Assembly: GCA_018647765.1 (NCBI GenBank)
Contig: JABGSN010000063.1
Span: 33,646 to 97,645 of the forward strand
From: Oceanospirillaceae bacterium
GTDB taxonomy: Bacteria > Pseudomonadota > Gammaproteobacteria > Pseudomonadales > Balneatricaceae
Length of the DNA stretch: 64,000 nucleotides
Direction: 5' to 3'
Positions 8,794 to 17,243 of this stretch are shown here, one piece after another (the first letter of the stretch is position 1; each line of letters starts with the position of its first letter). Below the pieces are notes generated by a model. That model had not been told where the DNA came from. It worked only from the letters and a program-made list of their open reading frames with translations, and did no database searches. Made by a program: the position numbers and the translations under genes.

Positions 8794-10175
8794 AGCGTGT
8801 GAGTCACTAAACCTTGTTCGCGATAGTTAATGCAGTTGGTTTCTATTTGCTCAATATTGTACACATAATTGATCATCATGCCGGCGGATTCTTGTAGCCC
8901 TTTGGGGCTCATGTTGGCCATAAAGTTGAGTCGGCCCGCCATAGCACCGTTGCTAAGATGAAAATGCGCAACCGGGTCTAGGGCTGTACCACGAGCACTA
9001 AGCTCTTGGGTAATGTAGTGTTGGCCTAACGTCAGCAGTAACGATTTTACAAAAGCTTTATTGTCTGCGTTGTGGCTCCAGTCGCTGACTAATACCGCCT
9101 CTAGGTTAGTGGCAATTTGATGTTGATTGCAATAGTGATTGAGCGCATTTAATTGCTGGTCTGATAAGAGCTGCATCACTTTAGTAGGGTGTTTGTTAAG
9201 CCATTTACGCAGCCCAGGTATGGGCGATAAGGTGGCAAAATGTTGTAGCTGAGGGTGTTGTTTAACCAGCTCGGCAACCACATTTTTAATCAGGTAGTTA
9301 CCAAAACTGATGCTGGCAAGGCCTTGTTGTGTGTTGGAAATTGAGTAGAAGATGGCGGTGTCCGCACTGTGGGTATCTTCGATGGGGGCTTCTTGATCTA
9401 GCAGTTGGTCAATGTTGGATGCCATACCCTGTACTAATGCCACTTCAATAAAGATTAGCGGCTCATTCGGCATTTGTGGGTGGAAGAAACCAAAACAACG
9501 GCGGTCTGAGTCGAGTCTGTTACGTAAGTCATCCCAGCCAGCAATGGCGTGTACAGCTTCATATTGAATGAGTTTTTCCAATAATTCGGCCGGTGTGTCC
9601 TGCCATGTCATTTGTTTGAGTTCTAGAAAGCCTAAATCAAACCAGTCACCTAACAAGTCGCGTAGGTCTTCTTGTAATGGCTTGAGTGCCGGTTCATTTT
9701 TTTGTAGCTGGATTAAGTCGGCGCGCATATCGACTAAAAATTTGACGCCCTCAGGCAAGGCATTGAATAGTTTTAGTAACCTTAGGCGTGGTGAATTAAG
9801 GGCCTTTTTTAGGCCTTTAATATTAGGCTTAGACGTGTCCCATTGTGCCACAAGGTTATTGATGGCGGGGTAATCTACATCAAAATCGTTTGCTAGCAGC
9901 AGTAAGAAGTCTTGCTTACCTTGCGGGTTGAGGCGTAAGTAGAATCGCCCTAGGTCTGCTGCCGTATTACGCGCGGCCATTTCGCCACCAACGCCGTTAA
10001 TGGCACTTTGCATTTGTTTGCCGACGTGGGCCAGTTGTGCATGATTAGGTGCACTTTGATCAGCAATGTATAATAAGTCACTGTTGTTGCTGAGGCTACT
10101 AGGTAACTTGTTCCAAAAACGCTTTAAGTGCCCCAAAGTGCGGTTCATTAAAGTGACAGAGTGCGTGCTTGCCAT
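8790..10175 (-). CDS. Malonyl-CoA decarboxylase
   Basis: A 461-residue protein with the family's helical N-terminal domain (about 1-170) and a C-terminal GNAT-like catalytic domain. Seen: RRCFGFFHP, Ser317 in LSPIPG and His406 in DPVAHFHLSNGA, which match the catalytic serine and histidine of human MCD. Reaction: malonyl-CoA to acetyl-CoA plus CO2. It either detoxifies malonyl-CoA or lets the cell use malonate; no malonate transporter or malonyl-CoA synthetase is adjacent. It starts 18 bases after benE and is the last gene of a minus-strand lipid/CoA gene train. Confidence 0.92.
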   Translation of the reverse strand: MASTHSVTLMNRTLGHLKRFWNKLPSSLSNNSDLLYIADQSAPNHAQLAHVGKQMQSAINGVGGEMAARNTAADLGRFYLRLNPQGKQDFLLLLANDFDVDYPAINNLVAQWDTSKPNIKGLKKALNSPRLRLLKLFNALPEGVKFLVDMRADLIQLQKNEPALKPLQEDLRDLLGDWFDLGFLELKQMTWQDTPAELLEKLIQYEAVHAIAGWDDLRNRLDSDRRCFGFFHPQMPNEPLIFIEVALVQGMASNIDQLLDQEAPIEDTHSADTAIFYSISNTQQGLASISFGNYLIKNVVAELVKQHPQLQHFATLSPIPGLRKWLNKHPTKVMQLLSDQQLNALNHYCNQHQIATNLEAVLVSDWSHNADNKAFVKSLLLTLGQHYITQELSARGTALDPVAHFHLSNGAMAGRLNFMANMSPKGLQESAGMMINYVYNIEQIETNCINYREQGLVTHTL

Positions 10176-10193
10176 AACTTTCCCTGAGATTAT

Positions 10194-11426
10194 TTATGCC
10201 TTACTAGGCGTTAAAAAGTGCTGAGCGACTAAGGCTAATAATCCGAGCACAAGTCCCCAGAAGGCGCTACCTATACCCCACAAAGCCATACCAGATGCAG
10301 TGGTGACTAAGGTGACTACTGCAGGTATACGATGCGCTTCTTCTGCTAACGCAGTGCTCAGGCTGGCGGCAATGGTACCTAGCAGCGCAAGCCCAGCTAT
10401 AGTGATTACTAACGCCGAGGGCAGGCTATTAAACAACCCAGTAAGGCTGCCAGCAAAGAGACCTGTGGCGACCAAAAAAAAACTGGCCCAAATGCTAGCG
10501 CGATAACATTGTTTAGGGTCTTTATCGACTTCTTTACCCATACAAATGGCCGCCATAATGGCCGCTAGATTAAACGCAAAGCCCCCAAAAGGTGCCAGAA
10601 TAACGCCGGTAATACCGGTCCAAGTAATGAGTGGTGCGGCAGGCGCTTGGTAACCATGGCTACGTAAAATCACTAGACCTGGAACGTTTTGTGAGGTCAT
10701 GGTAACAATAAACAATGGAATGGCTACACCAATAGCACTGGTAAGTGACCATTCTGGAGTGGTCCAAATTGGGGTGGTAAAAACTAAGCTAACGTCTTGC
10801 CAAATAATCAGGTCTTGAGTGCCCGCTAACACCATGCCTAGTATTAGCGTCACCATTACGGCTAAGCGTGGCCAGATGATACGGCTAACGAAGTAGGCTA
10901 GAATCATGCCTAACACCAGCGCCATTTCCGATTCCAGTGCGATTAGCATATGCATGGCAAAGGGCAGCAAAACGCCCGCTAACATGGCCGCAGCAATCGA
11001 TTTAGGTAAGTAACTCATTAACCGATCAAACCAGCCCGATAGCCCGACCAAAGTAATCAGTACAGAACAAAATACAAACCCCCCTATGGCCTCGGACATG
11101 GACACGCCAGACAAACTGGTGACTAGAATAGCTGCACCCGGCGTAGACCAAGCGGTAAGAATGGGTTGTTTATAAAACCATGATAAGCCTAGGGTCGAAA
11201 GCCCCATGCCAATACCTAAGGCCCAAAACCAGCTGCTTATTTGTGCATCGGTGGCGCCCACACTGTGGGCTGCCTGATAAATGATCGCCGCAGAACTGGT
11301 ATAGCCTACTAAGGGTGCAATAAAACCCGCACTGATGTGGGCCGGGTTAAATAGCCTTTGTAGGGCCACTAAATTAGGCCAGGGCGAGTTGGTAGTGCCG
11401 CTTTTCGAATTCGATAGTATCGCCAC
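10194..11426 (-). CDS. BenE family (benzoate/H+ symporter-like) transporter
   Basis: A 410-residue integral membrane protein with about 11-12 hydrophobic helices. Seen: GFIAPLVGYTSSAAIIYQAA near the N-terminus, LTAWSTPGAAILVT, and TSQNVPGLVILRSHGY, all hallmarks of BenE/YdcO. Known members import benzoate with protons; the substrate here is not shown and no benzoate-degrading genes are present. The start is uncertain: the longest frame begins at GTG 11426 and overlaps the S4 gene by 53 bases, while another GTG at 11369 would give a 391-residue protein starting just after the S4 stop. Neither has a clear ribosome site. Confidence 0.88.
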   Translation of the reverse strand: MAILSNSKSGTTNSPWPNLVALQRLFNPAHISAGFIAPLVGYTSSAAIIYQAAHSVGATDAQISSWFWALGIGMGLSTLGLSWFYKQPILTAWSTPGAAILVTSLSGVSMSEAIGGFVFCSVLITLVGLSGWFDRLMSYLPKSIAAAMLAGVLLPFAMHMLIALESEMALVLGMILAYFVSRIIWPRLAVMVTLILGMVLAGTQDLIIWQDVSLVFTTPIWTTPEWSLTSAIGVAIPLFIVTMTSQNVPGLVILRSHGYQAPAAPLITWTGITGVILAPFGGFAFNLAAIMAAICMGKEVDKDPKQCYRASIWASFFLVATGLFAGSLTGLFNSLPSALVITIAGLALLGTIAASLSTALAEEAHRIPAVVTLVTTASGMALWGIGSAFWGLVLGLLALVAQHFLTPSKA

Positions 11427-11586
11427 TAACCATTTTACGGCTCTTGCGGGTTTCCACTTCGCCGTTGACCTTAACTAAGCCTTCCCCAATGCGAGTTTTG
11501 GCTTCGCCGCCACTGCCTACAATAGATTCGAATTTTAGGATTTTAAACAGTTCTACGGGTTCGAAATTAATGGTAATAATGTGCAT
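11374..11586 (-). CDS. S4-domain RNA-binding protein, YbcJ-like
   Basis: A 70-residue protein that is essentially one S4 RNA-binding fold: LFKILKFESIVGSGGEAKTR, then GLVKVNGEVETRKSRK and a final strand. This matches the small YbcJ family, thought to bind RNA, role undefined. It lies 15 bases after the metallo-hydrolase gene and overlaps or abuts benE, so it is inside the minus-strand transcription unit although unrelated to lipid metabolism. Confidence 0.85.
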   Translation of the reverse strand: MHIITINFEPVELFKILKFESIVGSGGEAKTRIGEGLVKVNGEVETRKSRKMVSGDTIEFEKRHYQLALA

Positions 11587-11601
11587 AATTTTAAGTCTTA
11601 A

Positions 11602-12636
11602 TTAAATGGTTTGATACCAAACAGCACCTTGAGCATCGGCAGTGTTGCTTTGTATTTTGTTTTGCTTAACAAGGTAATTTATGTGGGCTTGGGTTTCGCC
11701 TACAGCTAAGGTTAATACGTCGTCGTTTATTTCTCGACGAAATAATTGACTGAATAAATCCACGTTGCGCTGTGGTTGAGCACAGGCATCAACCAGCTTA
11801 ACGAGGGATTTTTTATGGCCATCAATGAGCCGCTGTAAACGTTGATGGGCACCAAAAAATACTTGGCCGTGGGATGGAAGTACCATCACGTCTGCCGGTA
11901 ATTTCTGTTGCAACATGGCACAGGATTCTAACCATTCTTTAAGCGGGTCGGAGTCCGGTTCTGTAGGCCAAACACTAATGTTTGACGAAATGGTAGGCAA
12001 CAACTGATCACCGGCAATAAATACGTTGAGGCTAGGGCAGTACAAACATACATGTTCTGGCGCATGGCCACGGCCCACTATAATTTGCCACTCGGCATCA
12101 GCCATGGTGACTGTATCCTTGTCCTGTAAGCGCAAGTAGTGATCAGGCATCGCATAAATGCCTTTGCCATAACCACCAAATTTACTTTTGTAGGTTTTCA
12201 GTTGTTGCTCGCTTACACCGGCGCGGCAGTAAAAGTCGATAGCGGCTTGAGGTGCTTGTTTGCCCGTGTCGCTCATCAACACCCTACAGGTCATGTAATC
12301 GGTGCGAGACATTTGTAAGGTGAGATTCCAGCGTTCGCATAACCAACCCGCAAGACCCACATGATCTGGGTGCAAGTGGGTAACAACAAGTTGAGTGACG
12401 GGTTTGCCTTTTAAATGCTGGTCAAATACTTGCTGCCAAAGTTGTTTGCAGGCTTTGGTGTTGATGCCGGTATCAACAATGGTCCAGCCGTGTTGGTCTT
12501 CTAATAACCACAAATTTATGTGATTTAACGAAAACGGTAGAGGCATACGCAGCCAATACACACCAGCGGCCACAGCCAATGGTTCTCCCATTGCTGGGGC
12601 CTCACTTATAGGGAATTGCAGGGCATTACCGGTCAT
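11602..12636 (-). CDS. Metallo-beta-lactamase-fold hydrolase
   Basis: 344 residues. Seen: VVTHLHPDHVG with ligands His87, His89, Asp91 and His92; then GRGHAPEHV, IAGDQLLP and a late SHGQVF, completing the two-metal site. A helical C-terminal part of about 100 residues (as in LACTB2-like proteins) follows. No signal peptide, so cytosolic. Thioester hydrolysis would suit the acyl-CoA neighbours, but that is inference. It lies 80 bases after the fadJ-like gene, across two hairpins. Confidence 0.85.
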   Translation of the reverse strand: MTGNALQFPISEAPAMGEPLAVAAGVYWLRMPLPFSLNHINLWLLEDQHGWTIVDTGINTKACKQLWQQVFDQHLKGKPVTQLVVTHLHPDHVGLAGWLCERWNLTLQMSRTDYMTCRVLMSDTGKQAPQAAIDFYCRAGVSEQQLKTYKSKFGGYGKGIYAMPDHYLRLQDKDTVTMADAEWQIIVGRGHAPEHVCLYCPSLNVFIAGDQLLPTISSNISVWPTEPDSDPLKEWLESCAMLQQKLPADVMVLPSHGQVFFGAHQRLQRLIDGHKKSLVKLVDACAQPQRNVDLFSQLFRREINDDVLTLAVGETQAHINYLVKQNKIQSNTADAQGAVWYQTI

Positions 12637-12654
12637 TTTATCGTCCTTGGTCTG

Positions 12655-12697
12655 TCAGCCATCAGGCTGAACTAAGTAGGCCATTTTATATGGCCTA
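12655..12697 (-). terminator. Two adjacent stem-loops between the fadJ-like gene and the metallo-hydrolase gene
   Basis: Stem 1 is TCAGCC-ATCA-GGCTGA (12655-12670). Stem 2 has arms TAGGCCAT and ATGGCCTA with a 5-base loop (12677-12697). Neither is followed by a long T-run on the minus strand. Because transcription runs from fadJ (right end 14867) to its stop at 12717, these lie just past that stop and may stabilise or process the mRNA rather than end it. Confidence 0.4.
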
Positions 12698-12716
12698 AGG
12701 CAGCGTGCAAAGGGCT

Positions 12717-14867
12717 TTAAGTAAAACTTTTACCTTGCTCTAGGTAGTCATAGGCTATTTGTGGCGCCTTGAAGCGTGGGCCGTAGGCTTGAGCCAGTTC
12801 ATCACAGCGCTTTATGAACTTGCTTAGGCCATAGGTATTAACAAATTGGGCATAACCGCCGGTCCACAAAGGGGCGCCTATCCCTAGAATAGAAGCCACG
12901 TTGGCATCGGCCACGTTAGTAAGCACGTTTTCTTCTAAACAACGCAGGGTTTCTATTACCGGTCTAAATAACATACGGTCTTTAATGTCTTGGTGTGGCA
13001 GTGTTAACTCGGGGTTTAACCAATCTTGTAAACCACTCCAAATGGTTTTGTCACCTTGGTTATATGTATAAAAACCTTGTCCGTTTATGCGGCCTTGACG
13101 GTCGTGTTGGTCAACCAACTGACGCAGCATTGCCATGCCTTGTGGGGTGCTGTGTTGAGCTGGATCTTTGAGCCCCATACTCACTTGAGTATCATTGATC
13201 AGCAGTGGTAAACCCAACTTTAATTGATCTAGTAAGGTTAACATGCCCACTGGAAAACCAAGGGCTTTGCCTAAGTTGTCCACCAGTACCGGGTCATTAC
13301 CTTCTGCCACTAACTGCAGGGCTTCATCCATCTTGGTGCCGATGGTTCTGGAGGTATAAAACCCCAAAGCGTCATTAACTATAATAGGTAACTTATTGAT
13401 TTGTTTGGCAAAGTCAAAAGATTTGGCCAAGCTAGTCTGGTCGGTCTTGGCGCCGCATATAATCTCTAACAAAGGCATCTTGTCTACCGGTGAGAAAAAG
13501 TGTAAACCGATAAAACTGGATTTGTGAGTAGCTTTCTGTGCCAATAAGCTCACTGGTAAGGTAGAGGTATTGGTACCCCAAAAACCGCCGTCTGCGAGCA
13601 ACTGTTGATGTTGTTCTAGGACCCGGCCCTTTAACGCTTGGTCTTCGAACACGGCTTCAATAATCAGGTCGCACCCTTGTAGGTCTATAGCCTTGTCTGT
13701 CGGTTTAATGGCGTTTAATATGTGCTGCATGACACTAGGCTCCATACGGCCTTGATCTACTTTTTTCTGCAGTAGTTTTTGGCTGTAGCTTTTGCCTCGC
13801 TCGGCAGTGCTGAGTTGCTCATCTTTAAGGTCGACTTGAATACCAACCAAGGCCGCAGCATAAGCAATACCCTGACCCATCATGCCGGCCCCAATAATGC
13901 CTAAACGTTGGATGTGATTGTGAGGCACGTGTTTAGGCCGCTGGTAGCCATTTTTAACCTGATTCATATTAAAAAACATGGCAGTGATAATGTTTTTTGC
14001 TTGGTTGCCAACCACTAGCTCAACAAATTTTCGGCTCTCTGTGGTTTGGGCGGTGTCAAAGTCCAAGCGTGCCGCTTCAACCATAACATCAAGTATTGCT
14101 TCTGGAGCGGGCAGCAGGCCTCGAGTTTGTTGTTGTATCTGGGCGGCGGCTACGGCAATTTTAGCGGCCATTTTGGGGTTGCTGGCGTTGCCCCCCGGTA
14201 TTCTATGGCCCTTTGTGTCCCACGGTTGCAGCGTCGCTTGTGAATTGCCCACCTGATCTAATAACCATTGCTTAGCCGCGTCGAGTAGTTCATCTTGTTG
14301 CGCAACGCAAGCATTGATTAAGCCCGCCTTTAAGGCTTTGTCAGGCGTTAGTTGCTGGCCTTTGGTAAGTAATGGTAGCGTCGCCTCTAAACCAAGCAGG
14401 TGGGTCATACGCACGGTGCCGCCACCGCCGGGCAGTAGGCCCAGTGAAGCTTCTGGCAAACCCAGCTTGACACTTTTGTGTTGCCAAGCAATACGATAAT
14501 TACAGGCCAAACAAATTTCAAAACCACCACCCAGAGCGGAGCCATTGATTGCAGCGACTACAGGTACGGGCAGCTTTTCTAAGCGCCTAAAGTTGGCTTT
14601 CATGCCCTCTACTTGCGCTAATAGGTCTGGGGCTTGGTGTGGTTCTACAGATTTGAGCCAGTTGAGGTCGCCACCGGCAAAAAACGTGGTTTTAGCCGAG
14701 GCAATGATCACTCCAGTAAGTCCTGCCTGACGTTCTAAGCGGGCCACGGCCTCGGCTAGCAATGGCATAAACGTTTGGTTCATACAGTTTACTGGGCCGT
14801 CCATGTCCATAGTAATTGTTACGATGCCATGTGGGTCTTGTTGGTAATCAAAAGTCTGTGTGCTCAT
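12717..14867 (-). CDS. fadJ: Fatty-acid oxidation multifunctional protein (enoyl-CoA hydratase / 3-hydroxyacyl-CoA dehydrogenase), FadJ-like
   Basis: Start set at 14867 (MSTQTF), preceded by AGAGAGG; the frame from 14957 would run far into the thiolase gene. 716 residues, the usual FadJ length. N-terminal crotonase domain with FFAGGDLNWL and catalytic Glu117 and Glu139; central dehydrogenase domain with NAD motif GIIGAGMMGQG and HFFSPV, carrying the catalytic His; then the C-terminal repeats. It does the hydration and NAD-dependent oxidation steps of beta-oxidation, pairing with the upstream thiolase (4-base gap). FadB/FadJ naming is by length and order only. Confidence 0.93.
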   Translation of the reverse strand: MSTQTFDYQQDPHGIVTITMDMDGPVNCMNQTFMPLLAEAVARLERQAGLTGVIIASAKTTFFAGGDLNWLKSVEPHQAPDLLAQVEGMKANFRRLEKLPVPVVAAINGSALGGGFEICLACNYRIAWQHKSVKLGLPEASLGLLPGGGGTVRMTHLLGLEATLPLLTKGQQLTPDKALKAGLINACVAQQDELLDAAKQWLLDQVGNSQATLQPWDTKGHRIPGGNASNPKMAAKIAVAAAQIQQQTRGLLPAPEAILDVMVEAARLDFDTAQTTESRKFVELVVGNQAKNIITAMFFNMNQVKNGYQRPKHVPHNHIQRLGIIGAGMMGQGIAYAAALVGIQVDLKDEQLSTAERGKSYSQKLLQKKVDQGRMEPSVMQHILNAIKPTDKAIDLQGCDLIIEAVFEDQALKGRVLEQHQQLLADGGFWGTNTSTLPVSLLAQKATHKSSFIGLHFFSPVDKMPLLEIICGAKTDQTSLAKSFDFAKQINKLPIIVNDALGFYTSRTIGTKMDEALQLVAEGNDPVLVDNLGKALGFPVGMLTLLDQLKLGLPLLINDTQVSMGLKDPAQHSTPQGMAMLRQLVDQHDRQGRINGQGFYTYNQGDKTIWSGLQDWLNPELTLPHQDIKDRMLFRPVIETLRCLEENVLTNVADANVASILGIGAPLWTGGYAQFVNTYGLSKFIKRCDELAQAYGPRFKAPQIAYDYLEQGKSFT

Positions 14868-14871
14868 GGGT

Positions 14872-16080
14872 TTAACCTCTCTCAATAATGGTGGCAATAC
14901 CCATGCCGCCACCGACACAAAGAGCAATGAGGCCACGCTTGGCGTCGCGGCGTTCAAGTTCGTCTAGTATGATGGACACTAAGCAGCCGCCAGTTGCCCC
15001 CAGAGGGTGACCCATGGCGATGGCGCCACCATTGACGTTAGTAATGGTGTCCTCAATACCCAAATCTTGCATAAAGCGAAGCGCCACACTGGCGAAGGCT
15101 TCATTGATTTCCCATAGGTCTATGTCGTGGATGCTGAGGCCTGCTTTAGCGAGGCACTTTTTGGCTGCGGGGCCAGGGCCTGTGAGCATAATGACTGGAT
15201 CATTGGCCATCACTGCTGTAGCCGCAATGCGGCCACGAGGGGTGATGCCAAGTTTATTGCCTATAGTTTGGTCGCCAATCAACACTGCGCTGGCGCCATC
15301 TACCACACCAGAAGAATTGCCCGCCGTGTGGCGGTGACTGATTTTTTCCAGCTGAGGATATTTGCGCAACGCCATGTCATCAAAGCCGTAATCACCAAGG
15401 GCGCTAAAAGCCGGTTTGAGGCCACCTAGGTCTACCAGAGTGGTGGCAGGCTTAATAAAGTCGTCGCGCTGTAAAATGATGTTTCCTGTGGCGTCTTTAA
15501 CGGCCATTACCGAGCCATCAAACCAGCCAGAATCCCGCGCGTGAGCGGCCCGTTGTTGGCTTTGTAAGGCAAAATGGTCAAGTTGATCGCGACTGTATCC
15601 CTCTAAGCTGGAAATTAAGTCGGCACCTATGCCTTGGGGCACAGACAGGTTGTTAGCAATGTATTCTGGGTCGGCGAGGAATGGTCCGCCATTACTGCCC
15701 ATGGGTACACGGCTCATGCTTTCCACACCGCCTGCAACAATAAGCTGTTCCATACCACTGGCGACTTTAGCGGCAGCGGTATTGACTGCTTCCAGTCCTG
15801 ATGCGCAAAAGCGATCGAGTTGAAAACCAGGTACGGATTCGCTCCAGCCGGCGTGAATAACTGCGCTTTTGGCAATGTTAGAGCCCTGTTCGCCTACCGG
15901 TGTTACACAACCCATTAATACGTCGTCTACTTGCGCCGTGTCTAAGTCATGGCGTTGTTGTAAGTCGCCCAGCAGGCCGGCCAATAAATTGATGGGTTTG
16001 ATGCCGTACAAGCTGCCAACACCGGCTTTACCACGGGAGCGAGGGGTGCGTATTGCATCGTATATATAGGCCAGTGACAT
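14872..16080 (-). CDS. Acetyl-CoA C-acyltransferase (thiolase), FadI/FadA-type partner of the FadJ-like protein
   Basis: A 402-residue thiolase with the nucleophile Cys92 (DRFCASGLEAV), His357 (AIAMGHPLGATG) and acid/base Cys387 (CVGGGMG). It cleaves 3-ketoacyl-CoA to acetyl-CoA and a shortened acyl-CoA. Length fits degradative thiolases. It is the first gene of the minus-strand train, and its end contains the ribosome site of the fadJ-like gene, indicating coupled translation of the two subunits. A symmetric operator-like site lies just upstream. Confidence 0.93.
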   Translation of the reverse strand: MSLAYIYDAIRTPRSRGKAGVGSLYGIKPINLLAGLLGDLQQRHDLDTAQVDDVLMGCVTPVGEQGSNIAKSAVIHAGWSESVPGFQLDRFCASGLEAVNTAAAKVASGMEQLIVAGGVESMSRVPMGSNGGPFLADPEYIANNLSVPQGIGADLISSLEGYSRDQLDHFALQSQQRAAHARDSGWFDGSVMAVKDATGNIILQRDDFIKPATTLVDLGGLKPAFSALGDYGFDDMALRKYPQLEKISHRHTAGNSSGVVDGASAVLIGDQTIGNKLGITPRGRIAATAVMANDPVIMLTGPGPAAKKCLAKAGLSIHDIDLWEINEAFASVALRFMQDLGIEDTITNVNGGAIAMGHPLGATGGCLVSIILDELERRDAKRGLIALCVGGGMGIATIIERG

Positions 16081-16097
16081 AATTATTTCCTAGTTTA

Positions 16098-16113
16098 TTT
16101 CAAGCGCTTGTGA
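16098..16113. promoter_or_regulatory. Operator-like palindrome upstream of the thiolase operon
   Basis: The plus strand holds TTCAAGCGCTTGTGAA; its core CAAGCGCTTG (16101-16110) is perfectly symmetric. A perfect -35 (TTGACA on the minus strand, 16147-16142) lies upstream with only a poor -10 (ACACAT) at 17 bases; with that promoter the palindrome would cover the transcription start. A second pair (TTGAGT/TAAACT) flanks the palindrome but would leave almost no leader. Confidence 0.4.
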
Positions 16114-16237
16114 ACTCAATGTGTGGTCTTGCATAGGGGTTTGTCAAGTTGAGGTAGGTGGACTGCCTTGCGAGTTGCAAGATGACTCACCGGTCTTCAT
16201 ATATAATAGCGTCACCTGACCACCCTATACTGTAATT

Positions 16238-17227
16238 ATGACTATAGAAACTCACCCTTTTGCTGTACTCACGCCCAGCTATATTATGGACGCCGTGGAG
16301 AGCCAAGGTTATCTGTGTGATGGCCGGATTTTGGCCCTTAATAGCTATGAAAATAGGGTCTATCAAGTAGGCCTAGAAGATCAGCCCACACCTGTGATCG
16401 CTAAATTTTACCGGCCAGATCGGTGGAGCGAAGCGCAAATATTAGAAGAACATGAGTTTAGTATCGCCCTTGAAGAATACGAATTGCCGGTCGTGCCGCC
16501 CTTGGTCAACCAACAAGGTAGCAGCCTTTCGACTTATGATTCGTTTAAGTTTGCCTTGTTCGAGCGCAAGGGTGGCCATGGCCCCGAATTAGATGATTTA
16601 GACAATTTGTATACCATGGGGCGACTCTTAGGCCGTATTCACGCCGTGGGGGCCATTAAAGACTACCAGCATCGACCAGCAATTGATGCGGTTACTTTTG
16701 GTCATGATAGTGTGGCATTGATCAGTCAGCACTTTATTCCGCAAGAGTTAAAGGCGGCATATGACAGTCTTACTGCAGATCTGTTGCAACGAATTGATGT
16801 GGCTTTTGCGGCAACGCAGGGGGTTAACTACATTCGAGTGCATGGCGATTGTCATGGCGGAAACCTATTGTGGCGTGATGATGCTCCTCATTTTGTAGAC
16901 TTTGATGACTCACGTATGGCGCCTGCGGTGCAAGATATTTGGATGTTACTGTCAGGCGAGCGAGACCGTCAACGCGTGCAGTTGTCTGAAATCGTGGAAG
17001 GGTATAACGAATTTTATGACTTTAAGCCCCAAGAACTGGCATTAATGGAACCCTTAAGAACCCTGCGTATGATGTATTACGCGGCATGGTTAGCGCGTCG
17101 TTGGGAAGATCCTGCATTCCCGCACAGCTTTCCTTGGTTTAACACCGTGCGCTATTGGGGCGAACACATACTGGAATTGCGGGAACAGTTGTTTGCTCTT
17201 AGTGAGCCCACTTTAGAGCTAATTTGA
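16238..17227 (+). CDS. srkA: Stress-response serine/threonine protein kinase YihE/SrkA
   Basis: 329 residues with the APH/choline-kinase-like fold. Seen: Lys56 in VIAKFYRPDRW, catalytic loop HGDCHGGN (202-209) with Asp204, and metal-binding Asp221 in HFVDFDD. The N-terminal FAVLTPSYIMDAVES and SYENRVYQV match E. coli SrkA (formerly RdoA/YihE), which counters stress-induced death. It is cytosolic. A TATAAT (16202-16207) lies 30 bases upstream without a good -35. The acyl-CoA dehydrogenase gene follows 16 bases downstream. Confidence 0.93.
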   Translation: MTIETHPFAVLTPSYIMDAVESQGYLCDGRILALNSYENRVYQVGLEDQPTPVIAKFYRPDRWSEAQILEEHEFSIALEEYELPVVPPLVNQQGSSLSTYDSFKFALFERKGGHGPELDDLDNLYTMGRLLGRIHAVGAIKDYQHRPAIDAVTFGHDSVALISQHFIPQELKAAYDSLTADLLQRIDVAFAATQGVNYIRVHGDCHGGNLLWRDDAPHFVDFDDSRMAPAVQDIWMLLSGERDRQRVQLSEIVEGYNEFYDFKPQELALMEPLRTLRMMYYAAWLARRWEDPAFPHSFPWFNTVRYWGEHILELREQLFALSEPTLELI

Positions 17228-17243
17228 TAAGGAGTTAAATTCA

